This document shows positions 1 to 7,204 of a stretch of 64,000 nt of DNA, piece after piece. The notes under the pieces were generated by a model. The model was given only the letters and a program-made list of their open reading frames with translations. It made no database searches and was not told the origin of the DNA. How positions within the stretch are numbered: position 1 is the first letter of the stretch; each line of letters starts with the position of its first letter. Position numbers and translations under genes: made by a program. The stretch spans positions 124,001-188,000 of the forward strand of contig CANSDP010000001.1 in NCBI GenBank assembly GCA_947645675.1, read 5' to 3'. Source of the stretch: an uncultured Bacillota bacterium. GTDB taxonomy: Bacteria > Bacillota > Clostridia > Oscillospirales > Oscillospiraceae.

Positions 1-444
1 TTTCAGAAGTGTACCACAGAAAACATTAAAAACATATCCACTGTTGCTGGCTGTTACACCATCTAGGGTCAAATTATATCCATTGGCAATAATTGCATTA
101 TGCATGGGGGTTGTAAATGTCAACACCGTATCTTTAAAGGTCACATCCGCGCCCAGCAAAATGCCGCCCCGGTAAATACTAAGCTGTCCACCTTCTATGG
201 TAATGCTTTTGCTTATAACCCAGGGATCATCGCTTGCGTTTGCGCTGGCACCAACCGATATGAGGCCCGAACATTTAATGATATCACCATCATTTATGGT
301 ATGGTCTCGAAGATAAACAAACAAATCTGTGCCAGCCGTAAGTGTGTGAATGTTTCCCCCCGCCGCCAGTCCCACTGGGGGAGCTGCCGTAGAAAGCACG
401 CAGAAGGCCAGCAAGGCCGCGATCAGCCTAAAAGTTTTTTTCAT
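1..444 (-). CDS. Secreted repeat/beta-helix-like surface protein, N-terminal part (runs off window)
   Basis: The reverse strand from 444 reads through the window edge without a stop (148 codons visible). It begins MKKTFRLIAALLAFCVLS, a clear signal peptide (Lys-rich start, hydrophobic stretch, Ala/Gly cleavage region near residue 32). The exported part has short segments of the type T-I-x-x-G-D-I-I and T-I-E-G-G-Q-L-S-I, followed by regularly spaced beta-strand-like turns. This resembles right-handed beta-helix or adhesin-like surface proteins of gut Clostridia, but no family is certain from this fragment. The ATG at 444 has a GGGAG ribosome site 10 bases upstream and a good promoter at 498-526. 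The rest of the protein, including any anchor, lies outside the window. Confidence 0.7.
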   Translation of the reverse strand, partial: MKKTFRLIAALLAFCVLSTAAPPVGLAAGGNIHTLTAGTDLFVYLRDHTINDGDIIKCSGLISVGASANASDDPWVISKSITIEGGQLSIYRGGILLGADVTFKDTVLTFTTPMHNAIIANGYNLTLDGVTASNSGYVFNVFCGTLLK

Positions 445-497
445 GTTCAGAAATTCTCCCTTTCTAAGTGTTAAATGGGGGCAATTCTTAGAATAAC

Positions 498-526
498 ATT
501 ATAACATAAAACTTCCAACTTGACAA
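498..526 (-). promoter_or_regulatory. Sigma-A-type promoter for the secreted protein at 1-444
   Basis: On the minus strand there is TTGTCA (521-526), a 17-base spacer and a perfect TATAAT (498-503), about 50 bases upstream of the ATG. It is divergent from the promoter at 596-624. Confidence 0.7.
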
Positions 527-595
527 CATATATCCTACCAAAATTATAGGAATATTATCCGGCAATATCTGCGGACCTGGAGCCCGGTCTTGAGG

Positions 596-624
596 TTGAC
601 GTTTACAGCCGGTAATGGTATGAT
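596..624 (+). promoter_or_regulatory. Sigma-A-type promoter upstream of the aspartate dehydrogenase remnant
   Basis: TTGACG (596-601), a 17-base spacer and TATGAT (619-624), about 50 bases before the ATG at 677. The promoter is intact although the gene downstream is broken. Confidence 0.65.
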
Positions 625-676
625 GAGTGTATCAAAATATCTGCCGCTGTCCGTTTGGCGGCGGAAGGGAGCGCAT

Positions 677-1233
677 ATGGAACAGAAGAAATTGGCCCTG
701 GTGGGCTGTGGATTTTTGGGAGGCATCGTGGCCGATGCCTATGCCAAGGGGCTGCTGGAGGGCTATGAGCTGGTGGGGCGTTCAGCCGGACGGCGGAGAA
801 AACGGCGGCGCTGGCCGCGCGGACGGGCTGTAAGGCCTGCGCCTCTCTGGACGAGCTGCTGACCCTTGAGCCCGACTACGTGGTGGAGACCGCCTCGGTG
901 GAGATGGTGAAGCGGATGGCTCTGCCGGTGCTCAGCCATGGGGCGAGCCTGGTGCTGATCTCCATCGGGGCGCTGGCAGACGAGGAGTTCCGGGCGCGGG
1001 TGGAGTCGGCGGCCCGGGAGAACGGGGTAAAGGTGCATCTGGCCTCCGGAGCGGTAGGCGGCTTCGATGTGCTGCGGACCGTTACCCTCATGGCCCAGGC
1101 CCAGGGCCTGCCGGAGACCGCCGAGATCGACGGCGTAAAGGCGCTAGTGGACATCTACTCCCGCACCTCCGCCATTGCCAGCTGGAGCGTGGTGGCCCTG
1201 CTGCGCAACCTGGCTTCGCCGATTATGATGTGA
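677..1233 (+). pseudogene. Aspartate dehydrogenase (NAD-binding/DUF108) remnant with frameshift and internal deletion
   Basis: The ATG at 677 opens a Rossmann start (LALVGCGFLGGIVADAYAKG) that runs to about codon 34. The frame then shifts inside a G run (776-778). One missing base would restore ...GYELVG-A-FSRTAEKTAALAARTG and continue in the frame of 781-1233, where the family features SGAVGGFDVLR and LVDIYSRTSAIASWSVV are visible, ending LRNLASPIMM. Even with the frame repaired the product would be about 186 residues against about 260 in the family. The stretch between the GGFDVLR region and the LVDIY region is about 70-80 residues shorter than in the relatives I recall. Two independent lesions suggest real decay rather than only a sequencing error. 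Intact relatives make or oxidise L-aspartate (NAD synthesis). Confidence 0.75.
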
Positions 1234-1247
1234 CGGGAGGGCGTGTG

Positions 1248-2147
1248 ATGTTTAAAAAATTAGTGGCCATTGAGCCGGTCAGCCTGGTCCCGGAGGCGGA
1301 GCGGGCGCTGTACCAGTACGCCAAGGAGGTCGTCCTCTATCCCGACGTGCCCGGGAGCGACGAGGAGATTGCCGCCCGGATCGGCGGCGCCGATACCGTT
1401 CTGCTCAGCTACACCTCCCGTCTGAACGGCGCGGCTATGGAGCGGTGCCCCAACCTGCGCTATGTGGGGATGTGCTGTTCCCTCTACTCCGAGGAGAGCG
1501 CCAACGTGGATATCCCCTGCGCCCGCGCCCGGGGCATCGACGTGCGGGGCATTCGGGACTACGGAGACCGGGGCGTGGTGGAATATGTCCTGTGGCAGCT
1601 GATCGAGATTCTGCACGGCTTCGGCGGACGCCCCGGCTGGGAGGACCTTCCCCGCGAGCTCACCCGCCTCCGGGCCGGCGTGATCGGTCTGGGGACCTCT
1701 GGGGGTATGATCGCCGATGCCCTGCGCTTCATGGGTGCGGACGTGCGGTATTTCAGCCGGACCCGCAAGCCAGGGGCCGAGGAAAAGGGCCTGCGCTATC
1801 AGCCGATGGAGGAGCTGCTGGAGGAGTGTGAGGTGGTGTTCACCTGCCTGAACAAAAATGTGATTCTCCTCCATGAGGAGCAGCTTGCCCACCTGGGCAG
1901 CCACAAGATCATGTTCAATACCTCCATCGGCCCCGCCGCTGACCTGGCGGCGCTGTGGCATTGGCTGGACGACCCCAGCAATCTGTTCTGCTGTGACTCG
2001 GCCGGCGCGCTGGGCGACCCCGCCCTGATGGAGCGGGAAAACGTCCTGTGCATCGACACCTCCGCCGGCCGCACCCGGGAGGCCTTCGGCCTGCTGAGCG
2101 AAAAGGTGCTGGCAAATATCAAAGCCCATTTGCAGGAGAAAGCATGA
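1248..2147 (+). CDS. D-isomer 2-hydroxyacid dehydrogenase-like protein lacking usual catalytic residues
   Basis: 299 residues from ATG 1248, chosen because GGGAGGG lies 8 bases upstream; an in-frame GTG at 1230 would bury that site. The order is a family-type N-terminal substrate domain (VLLSYTSRLNGAAMERCPNLRYVGM), then a Rossmann domain (GVIGLGTSGGMIADALRFMG), then a short C-terminal part. In active family members an Arg (N-x-x-R-G), a Glu and a His (PHIAG) form the active site. Here the first motif reads FNTSIGPAAD and the last reads IDTSAGRTREAF, so Arg and His are absent and no clear Glu replaces them. It may bind NAD(H) without the classical reaction. It sits 15 bases after the broken aspartate dehydrogenase and probably shared its transcript. 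Confidence 0.75.
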   Translation: MFKKLVAIEPVSLVPEAERALYQYAKEVVLYPDVPGSDEEIAARIGGADTVLLSYTSRLNGAAMERCPNLRYVGMCCSLYSEESANVDIPCARARGIDVRGIRDYGDRGVVEYVLWQLIEILHGFGGRPGWEDLPRELTRLRAGVIGLGTSGGMIADALRFMGADVRYFSRTRKPGAEEKGLRYQPMEELLEECEVVFTCLNKNVILLHEEQLAHLGSHKIMFNTSIGPAADLAALWHWLDDPSNLFCCDSAGALGDPALMERENVLCIDTSAGRTREAFGLLSEKVLANIKAHLQEKA

Positions 2148-2186
2148 TAAGCGCTGAGGACAAGCGAGTCAACAGCACATCAGGAA

Positions 2187-2212
2187 AGGGCCGGGGAATA
2201 CTCCCCGGCCCT
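2187..2212 (+). terminator. Hairpin after the hydroxyacid dehydrogenase-like gene
   Basis: AGGGCCGGGGA (2187-2197) pairs with TCCCCGGCCCT (2202-2212), an 11-bp perfect stem with a 4-base loop. There is only a poor T run afterwards, so it could stabilise the 3' end or terminate weakly. Confidence 0.5.
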
Positions 2213-2359
2213 CTGAAGCTTTCTGAAGTGGTTTTGATGAGCTTTATTTGATGTATACCTTGAGCATCCACAGACTGAATACGCCCCGCGTACTTCGATA
2301 CAGGCAGGGATCTGATAATTTTGTTTCATACAGCGAATTGCAATACACCAAAAACTGGA

Positions 2360-2548
2360 TTAAAAACAAAGTTCTCTCTTGTCATAATAATGGTACATAG
2401 ATGGTCGTGAAATGGAGGTTTTCTCAGCAATTGTGGCCAGTGCAATGGATTCGTAGCTCATTGTTATGAACTGCTCTTTCGCCGCGGCCAGAATTTCCTG
2501 TTTCCTTGCGGCAAGCTCTTCATCGGTTCGCGCCCTGATCTTTCCCAT
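2360..2548 (-). pseudogene. TetR/AcrR-family regulator, N-terminal DNA-binding fragment only
   Basis: 62 residues. After MGKIRARTDEELAARKQEIL the fragment carries a complete TetR helix-turn-helix (AATIAEKTSISRPSMYHYY-like: IALATIAEKTSISRPSMYHYY), then stops at KRELCF. The roughly 130-residue ligand-binding and dimer domain is missing, and I do not see it in another frame before 2250. It is divergent from the aldo/keto reductase at 2700, the usual place for a TetR repressor, so it probably once controlled that gene. With no dimer domain it should not work as a normal TetR. Confidence 0.7.
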
Positions 2549-2599
2549 GATTTCGCCTCTTCGCCCTGTTTTTGATTCAGGATATCATATAAAAAGACT

Positions 2600-2665
2600 T
2601 GCGTCAACGCATAGACGACAAGCTGTTCGTTCTGCATTGACAAACCGTTGGTTATATGATAGGAT
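2600..2665 (+). promoter_or_regulatory. Promoter and candidate TetR operator of the aldo/keto reductase
   Basis: TTGACA (2637-2642), a 17-base spacer and TAGGAT (2660-2665). Just upstream lies the inverted repeat TGCGT-CA-ACGCA (2600-2611), inside a looser symmetry between CTTGCGTC and GACGACAAG. Position and symmetry fit an operator for the adjacent, now truncated, TetR gene. Confidence 0.55.
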
Positions 2666-2699
2666 ACCCCATCACACGAATCAACAAGGAGGAACAGGT

Positions 2700-3821
2700 A
2701 TGAAAAAATTAGGCTTTGGACTTATGCGCCTGCCGCAGCTTGACCAGGCAAATGCCGCCTCGGTGGATGTGGAGCAGGTGAAAAAAATGGTGGACCGGTT
2801 TATTGAAAAAGGCTTTACCTACTTCGATACGGCATGGATGTATGCCGGATTTGCCAGCGAGAGCGTGGCCAAGGAAGCCCTGGTGGACCGTTATCCGCGT
2901 GACAGCTTCACCCTGGCGACCAAACTCCATGCCGGTTTCTTCGATTCGCCGGAGGACTGTGATAAAGTGTTTCAGGAGCAGCTCAAAAAGACCGGCGCGG
3001 GTTATTTCGACTACTACCTCCTGCACGGCGTTGACAAGGAAAACCTTTCAAAGTATGAAAAATACGACTGTTTCCACTGGCTGTTGGAGAAAAAAGAGCG
3101 GGGGCTTGTAAAGCACACCGGCTTTTCTTATCATGGCGATGCCGAGTGTCTGGATGGAATTTTGACAAAGCATCCGGAAATGGAATTTGTGCAGTTACAG
3201 ATCAACTATCTCGACTGGGAGAGCGAGTGGATTCAAAGCCGCGCAAACTATGAGGTCTGCGTGCGCCACGGCAAGCCGGTCATTGTGATGGAACCGGTCA
3301 AAGGCGGTTCTCTGGCCCGTGTGCCGGTGGAAGCGGAAAAGCTGTTTCGCGCTGCGGCGCCGGATCGTTCCATCCCCAGTTGGGCCATCCGTTTTGCGGC
3401 ATCGCTGCCCAATGTTATGGTGGTGCTGTCCGGTATGAGCAGCATGGAACAGATGGAGGACAATCTCTCCTATATGGACGAATTTATCCCCCTCAGCGAG
3501 GAAGAACAAAAACTATGTTTTCGGGCGGGCGGCATCATCAACGCACAGATTGCCGTCCCCTGCACCGGCTGCTCCTACTGCACAGAGGGCTGTCCGGTCC
3601 ACATCGCTATCCCTCAGTATTTCTCGCTCTATAATGAGATCATGCGGGAAGATATGGAGCGGAAGGGGTGGACCGTTTCGTTCTCCAGCTATGGCGCTCT
3701 GGCGCAGACCCACGGCAAAGCGTCGGAGTGTATTGCCTGCGGCCAATGCGAGGGGATCTGTCCCCAGCGTCTGCCGGTTATTGAGCATTTGAAGAGCGTG
3801 TCCGCCAAATTTGACCATTAG
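2700..3821 (+). CDS. Aldo/keto reductase with C-terminal two-cluster ferredoxin domain
   Basis: 373 residues from ATG 2700 (AAGGAGG 8 bases upstream); a longer in-frame start at 2466 lies upstream of the promoter and is rejected. The first ~280 residues form an AKR barrel with the expected Asp/Tyr (FDTAWMYAG), Lys (LATKLHAGF) and His (LLHGVD). The C-terminus has two 4Fe-4S motifs, CTGCSYCTEGCPVHI and CIACGQCEGICPQRLPV. Relatives with this architecture are common in anaerobes and are annotated as Fe-S aldo/keto reductases, presumably passing electrons between the clusters and a flavin- or NAD-type partner. The substrate is unknown. The gene is monocistronic, with a TetR remnant on the other side of its promoter. 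Confidence 0.9.
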   Translation: MKKLGFGLMRLPQLDQANAASVDVEQVKKMVDRFIEKGFTYFDTAWMYAGFASESVAKEALVDRYPRDSFTLATKLHAGFFDSPEDCDKVFQEQLKKTGAGYFDYYLLHGVDKENLSKYEKYDCFHWLLEKKERGLVKHTGFSYHGDAECLDGILTKHPEMEFVQLQINYLDWESEWIQSRANYEVCVRHGKPVIVMEPVKGGSLARVPVEAEKLFRAAAPDRSIPSWAIRFAASLPNVMVVLSGMSSMEQMEDNLSYMDEFIPLSEEEQKLCFRAGGIINAQIAVPCTGCSYCTEGCPVHIAIPQYFSLYNEIMREDMERKGWTVSFSSYGALAQTHGKASECIACGQCEGICPQRLPVIEHLKSVSAKFDH

Positions 3822-4054
3822 GGACGAGAACGCATTATAATGCAGGCAGATGATGAAGAATTCAGCTAAAGCTATTTCTTTGTTTTTGCGCGGCGGGATG
3901 ATGCCAGTCGGTTTTTGCTGTTTCGAATTCGTTTATAGGGTGTGAATTTCGTATCAAAAGAAGTGAAAGCGATGTCACTTAGCTGCTCAGAGACAGTATA
4001 CAACAAGGTCAAAAGGATGTATAATAAAGCTACAACGGATACCAGGAGGGCCTT
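3822..4054. other. Intergenic region with possible operator
   Basis: No gene is seen on either strand. The region has lower GC than its neighbours. It contains an inverted repeat AAGTGA (3961-3966) / TCACTT (3975-3980) and the promoter at 3997-4025. Confidence 0.4.
3997..4025 (+). promoter_or_regulatory. Promoter of the 28-codon ORF
   Basis: TATACA (3997-4002), a 17-base spacer and a perfect TATAAT (4020-4025). It lies 17 bases after the AAGTGA/TCACTT inverted repeat, which could be an operator. Confidence 0.5.
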
Positions 4055-4141
4055 ATGGAAGAAAAAGACATGATACTGGACCTGGAGGTGCCTCCGCGGA
4101 AGCTGTTTTGCGGGATTAACGCGATAGAGCTGATGGTTTAG
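4055..4141 (+). CDS. Small ORF (28 aa) or 5' remnant of a lost gene
   Basis: ATG 4055 follows AGGAGG by 7 bases and a strong promoter by 30 bases. It encodes MEEKDMILDLEVPPRKLFC and nine more residues before TAG. The sequence is hydrophilic and matches no small-protein family I recognise. The start somewhat resembles the first residues of some permeases, so it may be the truncated front of a lost gene. A terminator follows at 4199. Promoter, ribosome site and terminator are all present, so some peptide is probably made. Confidence 0.4.
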   Translation: MEEKDMILDLEVPPRKLFCGINAIELMV

Positions 4142-4198
4142 GGGATGGGGTCCAGGGGATTTTGATCGCTGGGAGACAAAAAGGAATAAAACAGTAGG

Positions 4199-4232
4199 AC
4201 TGCCGCGGTGATCCGAGGCAGTTTTTTATTTT
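4199..4232 (+). terminator. Rho-independent terminator before murB
   Basis: ACTGCC (4199-4204) pairs with GGCAGT (4217-4222), with CGG/CCG extending the stem past one mismatch, followed by TTTTTT (4222-4227). Confidence 0.75.
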
Positions 4233-4238
4233 CAGCTA

Positions 4239-4267
4239 TTCTATTTTTTTCATAAATCTGCTATAAT
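4239..4267 (+). promoter_or_regulatory. Probable murB promoter
   Basis: TATAAT at 4262-4267, with a weak -35 (TTCTAT, 4239-4244) 17 bases before it. It lies 35 bases upstream of the murB ATG and directly after the terminator. Confidence 0.5.
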
Positions 4268-4301
4268 CAAACGATAAGCATGATTTGGTTTGGAGGGGCC
4301 T

Positions 4302-5231
4302 ATGGAACGACTGAAGGAGCTGAAAAAAATTCTTGCGGAGGACTGTCCGGGGCTGGAGCTGCGGGCAGACGAGCCCATGTCCAGGCACACCACCTTCCGT
4401 CTCGGCGGGCCGGCGGCGCTGATGGCTCTGCCCAAGTCAGTGAGCGAGGCAAAGGCGGTGCTGAGGGCGGCCCGAAAGGCGGACGTGGAGCCATTTTTCC
4501 TGGGAAATGGCAGCAATCTGCTGGTGGCTGACAGCGGATATCCCGGCTTTGTGGTCAAGCTGGCCGGGGAATTTGAGGAGATTTGTCCAGAGCCCTCCCC
4601 GCAAAACGAAAAGCACCTTCTGCGCGCGGGAGGCGCCGTACTGTTGTCAAAGATGTCCAATCGGGCGCGGGAGCTGGGCCTCGCCGGCTTGGAGTTTGCC
4701 GGGGGCATCCCGGGCAGTGTGGGCGGAGCGGTTACCATGAACGCCGGAGCCTACGGCGGGGAAATCTCCCAAAGCCTGCTCCAGGTCCGCGTCGTGGACC
4801 GGGACGGAGCGGAAAAAACCATCCCCGCTTCCGAGTGCGGCTTTGACTACCGGAAAAGTATTTTTTCCGGCGGGGGCTATCTGATCGTCGGGGCCCTCTT
4901 CCAGCTGGAGCCGGGGGACCCGGCGGCCATCCAGGCCCGCATGGACGAGCTGACTGCCCAGAGAAGAGCGAAACAGCCCCTGGAGTACCCCAGCGCCGGG
5001 TCCATGTTCAAGCGTCCCCCGGGACACTTCGCCGCCGCCCTCATCGACCAGTGCGGCCTGAAGGGCCTCACCGTGGGCGGAGCTCAGGTGTCGGAGAAGC
5101 ATGCCGGGTTCGTAATCAACCGGGGGGGCGCCGTCTGCGGGGACGTTCTGGAGCTGGTGCGTCAGGTTCGGGAGCGGGTCCTGGCCCAGACCGGCGTGGA
5201 GCTGGAGATGGAGGTCAGGGTTTTGCAATAA
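4302..5231 (+). CDS. murB: UDP-N-acetylenolpyruvoylglucosamine reductase MurB
   Basis: 309 residues. It reduces enolpyruvyl-UDP-GlcNAc to UDP-MurNAc with NADPH and FAD in the cytoplasm (peptidoglycan precursor synthesis). The FAD domain shows FFLGNGSNLLVAD near residue 67 and GGIPGSVGGAVTMNAGAYGG near residue 135. The C-terminal substrate domain has PSAGSMFKRP near 230, whose Ser is the catalytic proton donor, and the terminal Glu in EMEVRVLQ. The short type II form fits Firmicutes. Start ATG 4302 follows GGAGG by 5 bases. It leads the murB-rapZ-glmR-whiA cluster, which ties wall synthesis to UDP-GlcNAc sensing. Confidence 0.96.
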   Translation: MERLKELKKILAEDCPGLELRADEPMSRHTTFRLGGPAALMALPKSVSEAKAVLRAARKADVEPFFLGNGSNLLVADSGYPGFVVKLAGEFEEICPEPSPQNEKHLLRAGGAVLLSKMSNRARELGLAGLEFAGGIPGSVGGAVTMNAGAYGGEISQSLLQVRVVDRDGAEKTIPASECGFDYRKSIFSGGGYLIVGALFQLEPGDPAAIQARMDELTAQRRAKQPLEYPSAGSMFKRPPGHFAAALIDQCGLKGLTVGGAQVSEKHAGFVINRGGAVCGDVLELVRQVRERVLAQTGVELEMEVRVLQ

Positions 5232-5237
5232 GACATG

Positions 5238-5255
5238 TGTAGGGCGCGCCCTACA
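5238..5255. repeat. Perfect 18-bp palindrome between murB and rapZ
   Basis: TGTAGGGCGCGCCCTACA is fully self-complementary. It resembles the short GC-rich palindromes at 18035, 26046, 28268 and 46888 and probably belongs to the same scattered family. Confidence 0.6.
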
Positions 5256-5288
5256 GGATACAAGATACCCAAAAGAGAGAGTGATTTG

Positions 5289-6152
5289 ATGGAATTTGTG
5301 ATTATTTCCGGCCTGTCCGGAGCGGGAAAGAGCAAGGCGGCCTCCTTCATGGAGGATATGGACTATTTCTGTGTGGACAATCTGCCCGCGCCGCTGATCC
5401 CCAAGTTTGCCGAGCTGGGCATGGCGGGCTCAGGGGAGTATGACCGGGTGGCCCTGGTCACCGACATCCGGGCGGGCACCAACTTTGACGGGCTGTTCCA
5501 CGCCCTGGAGGCGCTGGAACAGATGCAGTGTCCCTGCCGCATCCTGTTCATGGACGCCTCCAGCGAGACCATCATCAAGCGGTATAAGGAGACCCGCCGC
5601 GCCCACCCTCTTGCGGAGGAGGTGGACAGCCTGGAGGAGGCCATCACCCTGGAGCGGCGGATGCTGGCCCCTCTCCGGGACCGGGCAGACAAGATCGTAG
5701 ACACCACCAATCTGTCCACCGCCAAGCTGAAGGGCGTGCTGCGCCAGATGTTCGGCCGGGCGGGGACCAACCAGGGGCGGATGGAGGTCCGGGTGAGCTC
5801 CTTTGGCTTCAAGCACGGGGTTCCCATGGAGGCCGACCTGGTCTTTGACGCCCGCTTTCTGCCCAACCCCTTCTATGTGGCCCAGCTGCGCCCCCTCACC
5901 GGTCTGGACGCCGGAGTGCGGGACTATGTGTTCGCCAACGGGCAGGCGGAGGAGTTTTTGAACCGCCTGTGGGAGCTGGTGGGCTGGCTGCTGCCCAGGT
6001 ATGAGGAGGAGGGGAAGACCTCCCTGGTCATTGCCGTGGGCTGTACGGGCGGGCACCACCGTTCCGTTGCCATCGCCCACGCCCTGGGGGAGAAAATCAG
6101 GGCCCAGGGCTGGCCGGTGGCGGAGAGCCATCGGGACCTGGGACGGAACTAG
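5289..6152 (+). CDS. rapZ: RNase adapter / nucleotide-binding protein RapZ (YvcJ)
   Basis: 287 residues from ATG 5289 (GAGAG upstream; an earlier in-frame start at 5235 would run through the palindrome). The N-terminal P-loop is GLSGAGKS (residues 8-15), followed by the YFCVDNLP segment typical of the family. The C-terminal domain holds GCTGGHHRSVAIAH near residue 250, proposed to bind amino-sugar metabolites. In E. coli RapZ directs RNase E to a small RNA controlling glmS. In Firmicutes YvcJ binds and hydrolyses GTP and ATP and its role is less clear. Its place between murB and glmR is the usual Firmicutes/Actinobacteria order and suggests amino-sugar homeostasis. Confidence 0.95.
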   Translation: MEFVIISGLSGAGKSKAASFMEDMDYFCVDNLPAPLIPKFAELGMAGSGEYDRVALVTDIRAGTNFDGLFHALEALEQMQCPCRILFMDASSETIIKRYKETRRAHPLAEEVDSLEEAITLERRMLAPLRDRADKIVDTTNLSTAKLKGVLRQMFGRAGTNQGRMEVRVSSFGFKHGVPMEADLVFDARFLPNPFYVAQLRPLTGLDAGVRDYVFANGQAEEFLNRLWELVGWLLPRYEEEGKTSLVIAVGCTGGHHRSVAIAHALGEKIRAQGWPVAESHRDLGRN

Positions 6153-6164
6153 GAGGAATTTTTA

Positions 6165-7202
6165 ATGTCTGAATACCCCACCCTCCAGCAATGGGAGCGG
6201 GGCCCTAAAATCGTCGCCATCGGCGGCGGGACGGGGCTGTCCACCATGCTGCGGGGACTGAAACGATATACCCGGAACCTCACTGCCGTCGTCACCGTGG
6301 CCGACGACGGGGGCGGCTCCGGGCAGCTGCGCCAGGACCTGGGGATGCCCCCGCCGGGGGATATCCGCCACTGTATGGAAGCCCTGGCCAACACCGAGCC
6401 CATCATGGAGAAGCTGCTGACCTACCGCTTCCCCGAGGGCACCCTGGCGGGGCAGTCCTTCGGCAATCTGCTCCTGGCCGCCCTCAACGGGGTGACCGGC
6501 TCCTTCGAGGAGGCGGTCACCGAGATGAGCCATGTGCTGGCCATCACCGGCAAAGTCATTCCGGTGACCAGCGCCGACGTGCAGCTGGAGGCGGTCTTTG
6601 AGAACGGCGCGCGGGTGACGGGGGAGTCTCAGATCGCCGCCTTCAAGAAGGAGCAGGACTGCCGTATCCACCATGTTGCCCTGATTCCCGACCACCCGAA
6701 GGCCACTCCGGCGGCCCTGGAGGCCATTGGGGAGGCCGACCTGATCCTGCTGGGTCCGGGGAGCCTGTACACCAGTGTTATCCCCAACCTGCTGGTGGAG
6801 GGGGTGGCCCAGGCGGTGGCTCAGGCGGACGCGCCCAAAATTTACATCTGCAACATCATGACCCAGGAGGGGGAGACGGAGGGCTACACCGCCGCCGACC
6901 ACCTGGAAGCCCTGCTGGTCCACGGCGCGCCGGGCCTGCTGGACCTGTGTCTGGCCAACACCGCTCCGGTGGACCCGGGCTTGCTGGAGAAGTACCGGGA
7001 GGAGGACGCCGCCCCCCTGAACGTGGACCGGGAGCGGATCGCCAGACTGGGACTGGAGCTGGTGGAGCGGCCGGTGGCCTCGGAGAGGGGCAGCTACGCC
7101 CGACACGACCCGGACCGGCTGGCCCGGGCAATTTTAGAAATCTACCGCCGCCGGGCCATGCGTATCTTCCGGGGCGAGCGGCGGTACATTTTGGAGGAGT
7201 GA
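6165..7202 (+). CDS. glmR: Gluconeogenesis factor GlmR/YvcK (CofD-like, UDP-GlcNAc binding)
   Basis: 345 residues from ATG 6165 (AGGAGGA 8 bases upstream). It starts the CofD-like Rossmann fold with IVAIGGGTGLSTMLRGLK and VTVADDGGGSGQLRQDLG, and continues with GNLLLAALNG and LGPGSLYTSVIPNLLV, all hallmarks of YvcK rather than true CofD. In Bacillus and Listeria the protein binds UDP-GlcNAc and stimulates GlmS, balancing carbon between gluconeogenesis and wall synthesis. It lies 12 bases after rapZ and 2 bases before whiA, in one operon. Confidence 0.95.
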   Translation: MSEYPTLQQWERGPKIVAIGGGTGLSTMLRGLKRYTRNLTAVVTVADDGGGSGQLRQDLGMPPPGDIRHCMEALANTEPIMEKLLTYRFPEGTLAGQSFGNLLLAALNGVTGSFEEAVTEMSHVLAITGKVIPVTSADVQLEAVFENGARVTGESQIAAFKKEQDCRIHHVALIPDHPKATPAALEAIGEADLILLGPGSLYTSVIPNLLVEGVAQAVAQADAPKIYICNIMTQEGETEGYTAADHLEALLVHGAPGLLDLCLANTAPVDPGLLEKYREEDAAPLNVDRERIARLGLELVERPVASERGSYARHDPDRLARAILEIYRRRAMRIFRGERRYILEE

Positions 7203-7204
7203 CC

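Noticed and set aside
100-474. Plus-strand ORF near the window start
   Set aside because: It is the shadow of the minus-strand secreted protein, which has a signal peptide, ribosome site and promoter.
2466-2699. N-terminal extension of the aldo/keto reductase
   Set aside because: It would start inside the TetR remnant and upstream of the -35/-10; ATG 2700 has the AGGAGG site.
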